Source of the DNA: Neiella marina | GTDB lineage: Bacteria > Pseudomonadota > Gammaproteobacteria > Enterobacterales > Neiellaceae | Assembly: GCF_002165625.1 (NCBI RefSeq) | Contig: NZ_NGNS01000010.1 | Span: 62,001 to 126,000, forward strand | Direction: 5' to 3' | Length of the DNA stretch: 64,000 nt | Shown: positions 8,724-17,432 of the stretch, one piece after another | How the letters are laid out: each line of letters opens with the position of its first letter | How positions within the stretch are numbered: the first letter of the stretch is position 1 | Position numbers and translations under genes: made by a program | The notes under the pieces: model-generated | What the model saw: the letters and a program-made list of their open reading frames with translations, nothing else | The model's database searches: none | Told to the model about the DNA's origin: nothing

Positions 8724-9920
8724 ATGCGTTCAAACAAACTATTGAAACATACCCTAGCAACCACCATTTTCGCGGCGATGGTGCCATTGACGGCACACGC
8801 AGCAGTTGAAATTGGTACCGTTGAAGATGCGATTAAACAAACCAAACTCAGTTTTGGTGGTTACATAAAAGTAGACAGCTTCTGGAGTGATTACAGCGAT
8901 GGCAAATTAGCGAGTAATAACATCGGTCGCCAGTTCTATGTGCCATCGACTATTCCGGTGTGCAGCGGCGAGTGTGACAGCGGCGATGCCCAATTTGATG
9001 CCCACGCTCGTACCACTCGATTCAACTTTGGTAGTACCACCCAATATGGTGATCACACCATCAAAACCTTTTTAGAAATGGATTTTGCCGCGACGCCAAA
9101 TGGTAATGAGCGAGTGTCTAACAGTTACAGTCCAAGGATGCGTCATGCATTTATCCAGTTCGACAATGTGTTAATCGGTCAGACTTGGAGTACGTTCCAG
9201 AACACTGGGGCGTTGGTTGAAAGTATGGATTTTATTGGTGTCTCTGAAGGTACCATCTTTGAGCGCCAAACTCAGATTCGATACACCCTTCCGGTGAGCA
9301 AAAGCGGCAGCTGGCAATTTGCCCTAGAAAACCCAGAAACAACCATCACCCCTTATGGTGGCGGCTCAAGGATCTCAGTCGATGATAGCAGCCTGCCTGA
9401 TGCGGTGGTGCGTTACAATCACAAGGGTGACTGGGGGCACTTAGCCGTCGCAGGCTTGTTTCGTAATCTCGATGACGGTGATGAAACTGAAACGGCTTAT
9501 GGCGTGAGTGCGTCGGGTAAGGTGATGGTCGGCGATAGAGATGATATTCGCTTTATGGCCAACTATGGCTCAGGTATCGGCCGCTATGTTGGTTTGAATG
9601 CCATTAACGGTGCGGTGTATACCGAAGACGGAGAGCTCGAAGCGATTGATACCGTGAGTGGCTTTGTTGGTTACCGTCATTGGTGGAATGAGAAGTGGCG
9701 CAGCAATTTGTTTGTCTCGGCGATTAGTGCCGATAACGATACTAAGCTGACAGGCGAAGGAGCCACCAAGCAAATCTTTTCCGGACACCTGAACCTCGTG
9801 TATTCGCCAATCCCGCCGCTGAGCTTTGGGGTTGAGTACTTCTATGCCGAACGAGAAATTGAGAATGGTGAGACCGGTGATATGAACCGTCTGATTTTCT
9901 CCGCCAAATACGTTTTATAG
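8724..9920 (+). CDS. DcaP-like outer-membrane porin
   Basis: A 398-residue protein with a clear signal peptide (cleavage near AHAAVEIG, about residue 26-27) and alternating beta-strand sequence ending in an aromatic-rich last strand (RLIFSAKYVL), as in trimeric outer-membrane porins. Sequence features such as KLSFGGYIKVDSFWSDYSDG, RTTRFNFGS and LIGQTWSTF match the DcaP-like family, which takes up small anionic or aromatic compounds. Lying after acs suggests a role in carboxylate entry, but no substrate can be read from the sequence. It has its own upstream region and a strong terminator, so it is probably monocistronic. Confidence 0.85.
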   Translation: MRSNKLLKHTLATTIFAAMVPLTAHAAVEIGTVEDAIKQTKLSFGGYIKVDSFWSDYSDGKLASNNIGRQFYVPSTIPVCSGECDSGDAQFDAHARTTRFNFGSTTQYGDHTIKTFLEMDFAATPNGNERVSNSYSPRMRHAFIQFDNVLIGQTWSTFQNTGALVESMDFIGVSEGTIFERQTQIRYTLPVSKSGSWQFALENPETTITPYGGGSRISVDDSSLPDAVVRYNHKGDWGHLAVAGLFRNLDDGDETETAYGVSASGKVMVGDRDDIRFMANYGSGIGRYVGLNAINGAVYTEDGELEAIDTVSGFVGYRHWWNEKWRSNLFVSAISADNDTKLTGEGATKQIFSGHLNLVYSPIPPLSFGVEYFYAEREIENGETGDMNRLIFSAKYVL

Positions 9921-9985
9921 AGTTAAGTTGGTTCCTAAGCGCCACGGCACAGGTGGCGCAGCCCAATCGATGTAGTTGCGTTTTT

Positions 9986-10013
9986 CCCGGCTTAGGGCAG
10001 CCGGGATTTTTTG
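9986..10013 (+). terminator. Intrinsic terminator of the porin gene
   Basis: CCCGGCT (9986-9992) pairs with AGCCGGG (9999-10005) around a 6-nt loop, followed by ATTTTTT. It lies about 65 bp after the porin stop codon. Confidence 0.85.
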
Positions 10014-10116
10014 TCTATTGTGCCGTGCAAGTTATGAGCTGAATATTGCTCAACGCACGAGTGGCAACTAAGGTTCCCATTGTTAGACAAACAAAACCTA
10101 TCGAGAGATTCAAAAC

Positions 10117-10365
10117 ATGAGTAAGTATTTCTTGCTGTTCATATTGAGCCTATTTGCCATTGCTTGTAGCGAACAACAAGTGCCGACCAATGCCCTTGGC
10201 GGTGATCGTGATGAACATGGCTGTATTGGCTCCGCAGGCTATCAATGGTGTGCTCATACCAAGCAATGCGAACGGCCTTGGGAGCTCGCCGAACAGGTCG
10301 ACATTGAAAATACTCAGGACAGCTTTGCGAAATACTGCAGTCTTGCAAGCCAACAGCCCCCTTAG
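10117..10365 (+). CDS. Small cysteine-containing lipoprotein, function unknown
   Basis: An 82-residue protein. Residues 1-17 form a lipoprotein signal peptide with lipobox FAIAC (C17). The mature part carries the motif DEHGCIGSAGYQWC followed by CERPWE, a cysteine-containing block that I have seen in many small bacterial secreted or lipid-anchored proteins of unknown role. The four mature cysteines could form two disulphides in the periplasm. It is monocistronic, between the porin terminator and the agarase control region. No function is assigned. Confidence 0.75.
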   Translation: MSKYFLLFILSLFAIACSEQQVPTNALGGDRDEHGCIGSAGYQWCAHTKQCERPWELAEQVDIENTQDSFAKYCSLASQQPP

Positions 10366-10661
10366 CCGCTATATCAGTCACGTCTTCATAGCGCGGCCTT
10401 TTAACTACCCGATCTGTCTTAGCCAGCGTTCGAGGGCTAACAATTTGTCGTCGTTGTTGACCTGCAACTATTGTTTGCCATTTCTATCGATGTGATCGCC
10501 TACTCAAAAACGGCTTGCAGTTCATTAATGTATCTTCTGTTTTACTGTTAACAATAATATTGTTAACAAAATGTTGCAATATTCAAGCTCTTGCAACATC
10601 CATAAAAACAATAACTAAAGCTCACTGATGAGCAAAAACACATATACAGAAGGTGTCTTTA
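10366..10661 (+). promoter_or_regulatory. Agarase upstream region with two inverted repeats
   Basis: This 296-bp stretch has no gene. At 10546-10568 lies a perfect 23-bp palindrome made of TGTTAACAATA, a central A and the exact complement arm. Just downstream, ATGTTGCAA (10571-10579) and TTGCAACAT (10591-10599) form a second perfect inverted repeat with an 11-nt spacer. Both lie 60-115 bp before the agarase ATG and look like binding sites of dimeric repressors or activators. The first resembles operators of GntR/LacI-type sugar regulators only in general form. No candidate regulator is encoded next to it. Confidence 0.55.
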
Positions 10662-13124
10662 ATGAAAACCAGAATTAAAGCAACAGCCAGTGGCTTGCTA
10701 CTGACTGCTTTGGCTTGTCCTGCCTTGGGAGCAACCGTGATTCAGCAATCATCATCAGGCATGTGCCTGAGAACTGCTGATGGCAGCTCCTCGCCAACCA
10801 ATGGCACAGAAGTTGTGCTGCACAGTGATTGCAGTGGTGAAGCCGCGCAATTTAGTTGGACTTCGGGCGGCAGTGTCCAGCATGGTCCCAGCGGTCGCTG
10901 CATTCACCCCGGCGGTGCGGCAATACCCGAAAACGGTCAAAAGCTAGTGCTTTGGGACGGCTGTGATTTTGCCGATCGGGTGAGATTTTCCGCTACTAGC
11001 CAAAGTAGCATGCAACAGCTTTCGAGCAACAAGTGTGTGCATCCCAATGGCGGCTCTGCAACACCAGCAGACAACACTAATTTGGTGATGTGGGAAGGCT
11101 GCAACGAAGACCGCTTGGCCTTTAGCGTTGAAACCCAGGGAGCACCCGATGGCGGCAAGGTTGAAGTTTCTGTAAACCTCGACACCAAGCACGCAGTGGG
11201 CACGGAATATCAATTTGATCGGCGTAAATTCATTACTTTGCACGCGACCCATACCGAAAACGATTGGTTTGGTGGCAATGTTCAGAGTCGCTACGCCGAT
11301 AACGAAGATGCCAATTTAATGGATAACTTTCTCGATACCTACGACGTGTATTTTGGCCGAGATACCGGCGGAATGGCCTATCAGTTGTCGCAGGCACCAG
11401 AGGATGCCAATAAACCAGGCTATGCCAGCGCGGAGGTGCTAACCACCAATGGCGGCAATACCCGTTGGACGTATTCCGAAGATACCAGTGCGCAACGAGC
11501 AACCATGCGCCGCCACGCTCACCGTGATACCGAATCCATTGTCGGTGCTCAGCAGCATCCATACTACCCAGATGGCACCGAAGTGGGCTCTCAGGGCTGG
11601 TCGTTTTCCCAAGCAGATACTGCCAATGAGCCATTTGGTACCGCCACCGGCGACTTCATGGCGCAATACCTGACTAAATTCTTTAAACAGAGCGAATCGG
11701 ATCCTTATGGTGAGAAGAAACCAACTTATGTCGAGGTGATGAATGAACCGCTGTTTGAGTTGGTGGATTACCCAGCAGCAGGTCATCAGCCGGCCAGTAT
11801 TTACGACATTTTCCGGATGCACAACTCGGTCGCGAATAAGATTCGAGAAACCAACCCTGATGTACTAATCGGCGGTTACACGGTGGCTTTTCCGGATTAT
11901 GAAAAGGACAACTTTAATCATTGGGCGACGCGAGATAAGTACTTCCTCGATCTTGCTGGTGGCAATATGGACTTCATTTCCATTCATCTTTATGACTTTC
12001 CCAATATCCCTTATCCAGATGGCAGCAAACGAGTTCAATACCGCAAAGGCAGCAATGTTGAGGCGACCTTGGATTTACTCGAACAATACATGGCTTACAA
12101 GTGGGGCAGTATCAAACCCATTGTGATCTCTGAGTATGGTTCGCAGTTGCAAGGCTCATTTAACTTGCCGTGGAGCCCAGAGCGCGATTGGTTGTGTCTT
12201 AAAGCGATGAATTCATTGTTGATGAACTTTCTTGAACGGCCAAATCGCATCGAAAAAGCTATTCCGTTTATTCCGGTCAAAGCCGAATGGGGCCGAATAT
12301 CTGAATCCATCCCTTATTATTGGCGTTTAATGCGCCAGAAGTTTGAGGGCCAAGGCGAAACGGGTGACGAGTGGGTATTCACTGATCAAGTGAAGTTTTA
12401 CCAGCTCTGGGCTGATGTCAATGGTCAGCGGGTGGATACCGCGGCAACCGATTTGGATATTCAGGTTGATGCCTATGTCGATGGCAAAGATGTTTATTTG
12501 ATTCTGAACAGTCTGGAATTTGACGCAACTTCAGTTGATCTCAATATGTTTGGCAACAGCGGTAACGCGGTGACGAATGTGCAGTTCCGCCATTTGTATC
12601 CCGATGCTCAATCAAAACCGCAGCTGGCGATTTGGAATCAAGCTAGCTTGCCTGATGCTGTCACCTTGGGGTCTGAGTCGACGCTGATTGTGAAAGTTAG
12701 CTATCAGAACGTGGTCGCGATTAATCATTCCAGCCAAGAAACCAAGCATTACGCTGTCAGCGAGGGAGTAAAAGCAATTTCTGCTTGGCAGACGCAAAGC
12801 TACAGCATCAACAATGTCGATAAAGGTAACTATGGTGAAGCCGTGCTAAGAATCGGTATGGGGCGTGACCATGGCGCTTCGTTGACGCCGACGGTGTTGG
12901 TCAATGGCACTCAGGTGGCTGTACCGACCGATTTTCGCGGTTATGATCAGTACCACAATGGCATTGGCCGGGATCGCTTTTTCGGCGTAATCGAGATTCC
13001 CGTGCCGTATAACATACTGTCAGCGAACAACACCATTAAAGTGACTTTCCCAGATTCTGGCGGCCACGTCAGTTCGGTCACACTACAACACTTCAAGCAA
13101 AGTAAAGTGCTTGGGCGGATGTAG
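10662..13124 (+). CDS. GH86 beta-agarase (or porphyranase) with N-terminal ricin-type lectin domain
   Basis: I start the gene at the ATG at 10662 (AGAAGG 8 bp upstream) rather than a GTG three codons earlier. This gives 820 residues. A signal peptide (about 1-24, ending ACPALGA) predicts secretion. Residues 25-165 form a three-lobed beta-trefoil (RICIN/CBM13-like) with repeated CLRTADG, CIHPGG and CVHPNGG blocks. The GH86 catalytic barrel follows with acid/base E362 (VEVMNEPLF) and nucleophile E491 (VISEYGSQ). The C-terminal part (about 600-820) contains beta-sandwich modules typical of GH86. The enzyme should cut beta-1,4 bonds of agarose or porphyran. Agar versus porphyran specificity cannot be decided from sequence alone. 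Confidence 0.9.
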   Translation: MKTRIKATASGLLLTALACPALGATVIQQSSSGMCLRTADGSSSPTNGTEVVLHSDCSGEAAQFSWTSGGSVQHGPSGRCIHPGGAAIPENGQKLVLWDGCDFADRVRFSATSQSSMQQLSSNKCVHPNGGSATPADNTNLVMWEGCNEDRLAFSVETQGAPDGGKVEVSVNLDTKHAVGTEYQFDRRKFITLHATHTENDWFGGNVQSRYADNEDANLMDNFLDTYDVYFGRDTGGMAYQLSQAPEDANKPGYASAEVLTTNGGNTRWTYSEDTSAQRATMRRHAHRDTESIVGAQQHPYYPDGTEVGSQGWSFSQADTANEPFGTATGDFMAQYLTKFFKQSESDPYGEKKPTYVEVMNEPLFELVDYPAAGHQPASIYDIFRMHNSVANKIRETNPDVLIGGYTVAFPDYEKDNFNHWATRDKYFLDLAGGNMDFISIHLYDFPNIPYPDGSKRVQYRKGSNVEATLDLLEQYMAYKWGSIKPIVISEYGSQLQGSFNLPWSPERDWLCLKAMNSLLMNFLERPNRIEKAIPFIPVKAEWGRISESIPYYWRLMRQKFEGQGETGDEWVFTDQVKFYQLWADVNGQRVDTAATDLDIQVDAYVDGKDVYLILNSLEFDATSVDLNMFGNSGNAVTNVQFRHLYPDAQSKPQLAIWNQASLPDAVTLGSESTLIVKVSYQNVVAINHSSQETKHYAVSEGVKAISAWQTQSYSINNVDKGNYGEAVLRIGMGRDHGASLTPTVLVNGTQVAVPTDFRGYDQYHNGIGRDRFFGVIEIPVPYNILSANNTIKVTFPDSGGHVSSVTLQHFKQSKVLGRM

Positions 13125-13147
13125 TACTTAGCTAGTCGAGGTCATTC

Positions 13148-13176
13148 AAGCCAGCAGTTTTGCTGGCTTTTTTTTC
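13148..13176 (+). terminator. Intrinsic terminator of the agarase gene
   Basis: AAGCCAGCA (13148-13156) and TGCTGGCTT (13161-13169) form a perfect 9-bp stem with loop GTTT, followed by a run of T. It lies about 25 bp after the agarase stop. Confidence 0.9.
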
Positions 13177-13211
13177 CGACTCGTTCAGCTCTCCGCTGTT
13201 ACTTTTTGCCA

Positions 13212-13886
13212 CTAACTTTCAAATGAAAGTTTGCTGCCAAAGCTTTGTTGCCAATCGGCGCTAAATTGATCAACCGCTGGTTGCACTGCCGGATGTTGGA
13301 ATAATTGAGCTGCAACATCAACCGGCAGGGTAATGGCACCAATACCTAACCGCAAGACATTCATCGCTTGTTGGCTATTCTTGAAGCTGGCGGCAAGGAT
13401 CTTGGCCTTGAGATTATGCTGATTCAGTAACGTTTGAATATCAGCTACCACGCCCACGCCATCGCCATTTAACGCATCAATTCGGTTGACGTATGGCGCT
13501 AAGTAGTCCGCCCCACATAAAGCTGCCAGTAAGCCTTGCTGAACAGTGTAAATCGCCGTTGCTAACACTGTGATCCCTGCTTGTTTCATTTGCTTGATTG
13601 CCGCTAAGCCGGTTTCTGTGGCAGGCACTTTGACCACCATGTCATAGGGCAGTGCCGCCAATTGTTTGGCTTCGGCAACCATGGTATCCACTGTGGTGCT
13701 GACCACTTGAGCATGAAATCTAGGCTCGCCGTCAATGACCTCAGCCATCGCCCGTAGCGTTTCATTCAAGCCCTGATGCGATTTAGCCAGAATCGTGGGA
13801 TTCGTTGTGATGCCATGCAAAGGCAAGCAACAATTAAAGCGCTTCACTTCATTTACATCTGCGGTATCTAAATAGAGTTCAAACAT
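13212..13886 (-). CDS. fsa: Fructose-6-phosphate aldolase / transaldolase-like protein (FSA, TalC family)
   Basis: A 224-residue class I aldolase of the small transaldolase family (usual length about 220). The Schiff-base lysine is K86 in DMVVKVPAT, matching K85 of E. coli FsaA. The N-terminal MFELYLDTADVNEVK and GITTNPTILAKS are also conserved. FSA splits fructose 6-phosphate or 1-deoxyfructose 6-phosphate into glyceraldehyde 3-phosphate plus dihydroxyacetone or hydroxyacetone. It is transcribed divergently from the glycyl-radical genes, across a shared FNR-box promoter, as expected for a common pathway. Its last codons (LSFES, stop) are made by an operator-like repeat. The spontaneous physiological substrate is probably the GRE product (inference). 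Confidence 0.9.
   Translation of the reverse strand: MFELYLDTADVNEVKRFNCCLPLHGITTNPTILAKSHQGLNETLRAMAEVIDGEPRFHAQVVSTTVDTMVAEAKQLAALPYDMVVKVPATETGLAAIKQMKQAGITVLATAIYTVQQGLLAALCGADYLAPYVNRIDALNGDGVGVVADIQTLLNQHNLKAKILAASFKNSQQAMNVLRLGIGAITLPVDVAAQLFQHPAVQPAVDQFSADWQQSFGSKLSFES
13214..13231. promoter_or_regulatory. Putative DeoR operator copy inside the fsa 3' end
   Basis: AACTTTCA-AA-TGAAAGTT is an 8+2+8 inverted repeat. Its core CTTTCAAATGAAAG is identical to the copy before the DeoR gene and nearly identical to the one in the fsa/GRE promoter. It overlaps the last codons and precedes the stop of fsa, about 750 bp from the promoter, where a repressor could loop DNA. A chance match is unlikely but its function is untested. 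Confidence 0.5.
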
Positions 13887-13918
13887 GGTGTTGGCCCTGG
13901 TCTTCAGTCGATGCGGAA

Positions 13919-13986
13919 ACTATAGATGGTCAATGGAACTCGATCTTGATTTGAATCAATTTAACTTTCAAATGAAGGTCTATAGT
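13919..13986. promoter_or_regulatory. Symmetric divergent FNR-dependent promoter of fsa and the glycyl-radical operon
   Basis: A perfect FNR/Anr box, TTGAT-TTGA-ATCAA, lies at 13946-13959. A TATAGT -10 element is centred exactly 31 bp from its centre on each side: 13981-13986 on the plus strand and 13924-13919 on the minus strand. Predicted start sites near 13993 (plus) and 13912 (minus) place the box at about -41 for both, the class II activator position. This predicts anaerobic induction, fitting an oxygen-sensitive glycyl radical enzyme. Confidence 0.75.
13963..13980. promoter_or_regulatory. Putative DeoR operator in the divergent promoter
   Basis: AACTTTCA-AA-TGAAGGTC is a copy of the repeat found in the fsa 3' end and before the DeoR gene, with two changes in the right arm. 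It fills the space between the FNR box and the rightward -10 element (about -31 to -14), so a bound repressor would block RNA polymerase. A weaker related sequence, AACTCTCA-TAG-CGGAAGTT, lies at 14013-14031. Confidence 0.55.
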
Positions 13987-14090
13987 TTTCTCAAAGCGAA
14001 ACTTTGGCTACTAACTCTCATAGCGGAAGTTGGTCCGGTAATGAAGATTTAGCCGAGCTCCAGTGATTAAGCACAATTGACGAGGCAAGT

Positions 14091-14990
14091 ATGTACTTCA
14101 ATATTCAACGCTTCTCGAACCACGATGGCGATGGTATTCGCACCATTTTGTTTTTAAAGGGGTGTAGCTTGTCGTGTGCTTGGTGTCAGAACCCAGAAAG
14201 CCAGAGCCGCAAGCGTTCATTGCTATTTGACCAACGCAGCTGTTTGGCAGATTGCCAGCTGTGCGCTGAAGCTTGTTCGCATATCCAACGTGATGTAGGC
14301 CGGTTAAGGATCGAACGTTCGTTGATCGATCAGCAACAATTAATTGCTTTGCAACAGGTTTGCCCGACGCAAGCATTGTCGGTTTGCGGTCAACCAGCGG
14401 ATGCCGACCAACTATTGGCTGAACTATTGCGCGATAAGCCCTTTTATCAGCAAAGTGGCGGTGGGGTGACGTTTTCTGGTGGTGAACCCTTGATGCAGCC
14501 GCAACTGGTGGCTGATTTAGCTCAGCGGCTACAACAGCAATCAGTCTCCACCGCGGTGGAAACCTGTATGCATGTGCCATGGAAGAACATTGAGATGGCC
14601 GCGCCATACATCGATTGCTGGTTAACTGACTTGAAGCATACCGATGCCGACAAATTTAACCAGTGGGCCCATGGCTCGGTTGACCGCATTAAACAGAATT
14701 TTTCTCGCCTAGCGGCAATTGCCAAACGCCTTGTGGTTCGCGTCCCTGTGGTGCCCGGTTTTAATGACAGCATGGAAGAACTGCAAGCCATCATTGATTT
14801 TGCTGCCTCGTTGGCTCATTGCCACGAGTTGCACTTGTTGCCTTACCACACCTTGGGTATCAACAAGTATCGCTTGCTTGATCAGCCCTATGAATGTGCT
14901 GACAAGCCACTAAACAAGCCTGAGCTACTGCAGGATGCCCAAGCTTATGCTCATTCCAATACTCACCTTGACGTTGTAATTAGAGGTTGA
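14091..14990 (+). CDS. Glycyl-radical enzyme activating enzyme (radical SAM)
   Basis: A 299-residue radical SAM protein of the PflA/YbiY type. The SAM-cluster motif CxxxCxxC is at C25, C29 and C32 (GCSLSCAWC). A ferredoxin-like insert has C51, C55, C58, C62 plus C91 and C99, giving ligands for one further 4Fe-4S cluster and part of a second. GGGVTFSGGEPL is the SAM-binding GGE segment. The enzyme abstracts hydrogen from the glycine of the partner GRE encoded next, whose ATG begins 2 bp after this stop (TGACCATG), so the pair is coupled. It should be active only without oxygen. Confidence 0.93.
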   Translation: MYFNIQRFSNHDGDGIRTILFLKGCSLSCAWCQNPESQSRKRSLLFDQRSCLADCQLCAEACSHIQRDVGRLRIERSLIDQQQLIALQQVCPTQALSVCGQPADADQLLAELLRDKPFYQQSGGGVTFSGGEPLMQPQLVADLAQRLQQQSVSTAVETCMHVPWKNIEMAAPYIDCWLTDLKHTDADKFNQWAHGSVDRIKQNFSRLAAIAKRLVVRVPVVPGFNDSMEELQAIIDFAASLAHCHELHLLPYHTLGINKYRLLDQPYECADKPLNKPELLQDAQAYAHSNTHLDVVIRG

Positions 14991-14992
14991 CC

Positions 14993-17416
14993 ATGAACTT
15001 GAACTTTCTCCCAGAGCGCATTAAGGCACATAAATCTGCTTTGGTGAACATTGTCACGCCGCCGATCTGTACCGAGCGCGCTGAAGCCTATACCCGAGCT
15101 TATCAGGCCAATGAAGATAAGCCTGTCATTGTTCAACGAGCGCTGGCTTTGCAAGAGCATTTGCGTACTCGAACAATTTGGATCAAACACGATGAATTGA
15201 TTGTCGGTAACCAAGCGAGCAAAGTCCGCGCGGCGCCGATTTTTCCAGAGTACACGGTACGTTGGATTGAAGCTGAGATTGATGAGCTAGCCGACCGCCC
15301 AGGCGCTGGCTTTGCCGTGACTGAGCAAGACAAGCAAGCGATTCATGCCATCACCCCGTACTGGCGCGGCAAAACGGTGCAAGATCGTTGCTACGGCTTA
15401 TTTACTGACGAGCAGCAAGACATTCTGGCATCAACCATCGTCAAAGCTGAAGGCAACATGACATCTGGCGATGCTCACCTTGCGGTCGACAACGACAAAA
15501 TCCTAACCATTGGTTTCGATGGCTTGTTAGCAGAAGTGAAGCAACGCCGCGCGGACAACGATGTTGCGACCCTAGAGGGCCTGAAAAAAGAGCAATTCTA
15601 TAAGTCGGTTGAGATCGTCATCGAAGCAATTCAGCAGCATATTATCCGTTTTGCGGAGCTGGCCAGTACCATGGCTGCCAAAGAGCAGCGACCAGATCGA
15701 CAGTTGGAGTTGCTGCGAATTGCTGAAAACTGTTACCACATTGCCAAACAACCGCCAGCGAACTTTTGGCAAGCGCTACAACTGAGTTACTTCGTGCAGT
15801 TGATATTGCAAATTGAGTCGAATGGCCACTCGGTATCATTTGGTCGCATGGACCAATTTCTTCATCCCTTCTATCAGGCTGACATTGATTCTGGTGTGCT
15901 TACTCCTGAGATGGCGTTGGAAATGCTGCAAAGTTGTTGGTTGAAGCTACTTGAGGTCAACAAAATTCGTTCCGGTGCCCACTCAAAGGCCTCTGCGGGC
16001 TCGCCGCTCTATCAAAATGTCTGTATTGGTGGTCAGACGCTTAATGCGCAAGGCGAGCCTGAAGATGCGGTCAATTCGCTATCTTGGGCAATCTTAGAGT
16101 CATGTGGCCAGCTGCGCTCAACGCAACCGAATTTGAGCGTTCGCTATCACCAAGGTCTCGATCAGAATTTCTTGATGGCTTGTGTTGATGTCATCAAGTG
16201 TGGTTTTGGTATGCCTGCGTTTAACAATGACGAAATCGTTATTCCGGAGTTTATCAAGCTTGGTGTTGAGCGAGAGGATGCCTACAACTATGCTGCCATT
16301 GGCTGTATCGAGACGGCAGTGCCAGGTAAGTGGGGCTATCGCTGCACCGGCATGAGTTTCATCAACTTTGCTCGCGTATTATTGGCGACACTCAACGAAG
16401 GGTTGGATGCCACCACCGGCAAGGCATTTTTGCCTCACGACAAGTCATTAGCCAAAGGCAATTTTGCCAGTTTTGACGAGGTTCAACAGAGCTGGGCAGA
16501 GCAGGTTCGTTATTACGCCAGAAAGTCGATAGAAATCGATACCGTAGTGGATTCAGTGTTAGAGCAACAGGCGCAGGATGTATTCTGTTCTTCTCTAGTC
16601 GATAGCTGTTTAGAGCGCGGTAAAACGGTGAAAGAGGGCGGAGCCAAATACGATTGGGTGTCAGGTTTACAAGTTGGCATCGCCAATTTGGGCAATAGCC
16701 TTGCGGCCATCAAACACTTGGTGTTTGACCAAGGGCAACTGTCGCAAGCTGAACTGGCCAAAGCACTGGCTGATGACTTCGAAGGCCCAGCGCATGAACA
16801 GTTGCGCCAACGCATCGTTAACCATGCGCCTAAGTACGGCAATGATGATGATTCAGTGGATTTATTGTTGGCTGAAGCCTACCAAGTTTATATTGATGAA
16901 CTAGCCAAGTTTGTTAACACCCGCTTCGGTCGAGGCCCAATTGGTGGCGGTTACTATGCCGGTACTTCCAGTATTTCTGCCAATGTGCCGTTTGGCGCGT
17001 CAACCATGGCGACACCAGATGGTCGTAAAGCTCACACGCCATTGGCCGAAGGTGCCAGTCCGTCATCTGGCTCTGATCGTTTGGGACCGACGGCGGTATA
17101 CAACTCGGTGGCTAAACTGCAAGCGGACAAGATCCTCGGCGGGGTGTTGTTGAATCAGAAACTGTCACCCGCGGCTGTCGCCACCGACAGTGATAAAGAA
17201 AAACTGTCGATGCTGATTCGCACCTTTTTCAACTTCCACAAAGGCTGGCATGTGCAATACAACATCGTATCGCGCGAAACCCTGTTAGCGGCCAAGCAGA
17301 AGCCGGAAAATTATCGAGACTTGGTGGTTCGAGTCGCAGGTTATTCGGCGTTCTTTACCGCGCTGTCGCCCGATGCTCAGGACGACATTATTGCCCGTAC
17401 TGAGCACGAATTATAA
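14993..17416 (+). CDS. Glycyl radical enzyme, YbiW/PflD type (probable anhydrohexitol-phosphate lyase or related C-O lyase)
   Basis: The ATG at 14993 (AGAGG 6 bp upstream) gives 807 residues, close to E. coli YbiW (about 810). The glycyl-radical motif RVAGYSAFF places the radical on G783. The active site is C438-I-E440 (AAIGCIETAVPGKWGYRC), the Cys-x-Glu pattern of GRE dehydratases and C-O lyases. Pyruvate formate-lyase has adjacent cysteines, so PFL activity is unlikely. With an FSA aldolase and a DeoR regulator alongside, the best hypothesis is cleavage of 1,5-anhydroglucitol- or 1,5-anhydromannitol-6-phosphate to 1-deoxyfructose 6-phosphate, as I recall reported for YbiW and PflD. The exact substrate is inference. 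Confidence 0.88.
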   Translation: MNLNFLPERIKAHKSALVNIVTPPICTERAEAYTRAYQANEDKPVIVQRALALQEHLRTRTIWIKHDELIVGNQASKVRAAPIFPEYTVRWIEAEIDELADRPGAGFAVTEQDKQAIHAITPYWRGKTVQDRCYGLFTDEQQDILASTIVKAEGNMTSGDAHLAVDNDKILTIGFDGLLAEVKQRRADNDVATLEGLKKEQFYKSVEIVIEAIQQHIIRFAELASTMAAKEQRPDRQLELLRIAENCYHIAKQPPANFWQALQLSYFVQLILQIESNGHSVSFGRMDQFLHPFYQADIDSGVLTPEMALEMLQSCWLKLLEVNKIRSGAHSKASAGSPLYQNVCIGGQTLNAQGEPEDAVNSLSWAILESCGQLRSTQPNLSVRYHQGLDQNFLMACVDVIKCGFGMPAFNNDEIVIPEFIKLGVEREDAYNYAAIGCIETAVPGKWGYRCTGMSFINFARVLLATLNEGLDATTGKAFLPHDKSLAKGNFASFDEVQQSWAEQVRYYARKSIEIDTVVDSVLEQQAQDVFCSSLVDSCLERGKTVKEGGAKYDWVSGLQVGIANLGNSLAAIKHLVFDQGQLSQAELAKALADDFEGPAHEQLRQRIVNHAPKYGNDDDSVDLLLAEAYQVYIDELAKFVNTRFGRGPIGGGYYAGTSSISANVPFGASTMATPDGRKAHTPLAEGASPSSGSDRLGPTAVYNSVAKLQADKILGGVLLNQKLSPAAVATDSDKEKLSMLIRTFFNFHKGWHVQYNIVSRETLLAAKQKPENYRDLVVRVAGYSAFFTALSPDAQDDIIARTEHEL

Positions 17417-17432
17417 CCAAGTCCCATCAAGT

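Noticed and set aside
14098-14607. 169-codon open frame antisense to the activase gene
   Set aside because: It is a shadow of a clear radical SAM gene, with low-complexity composition and no family resemblance.
14993-17416. Pyruvate formate-lyase
   Set aside because: The active site is Cys-Ile-Glu (C438, E440), not the adjacent cysteine pair of PFL, and the neighbours are an aldolase and a DeoR regulator.
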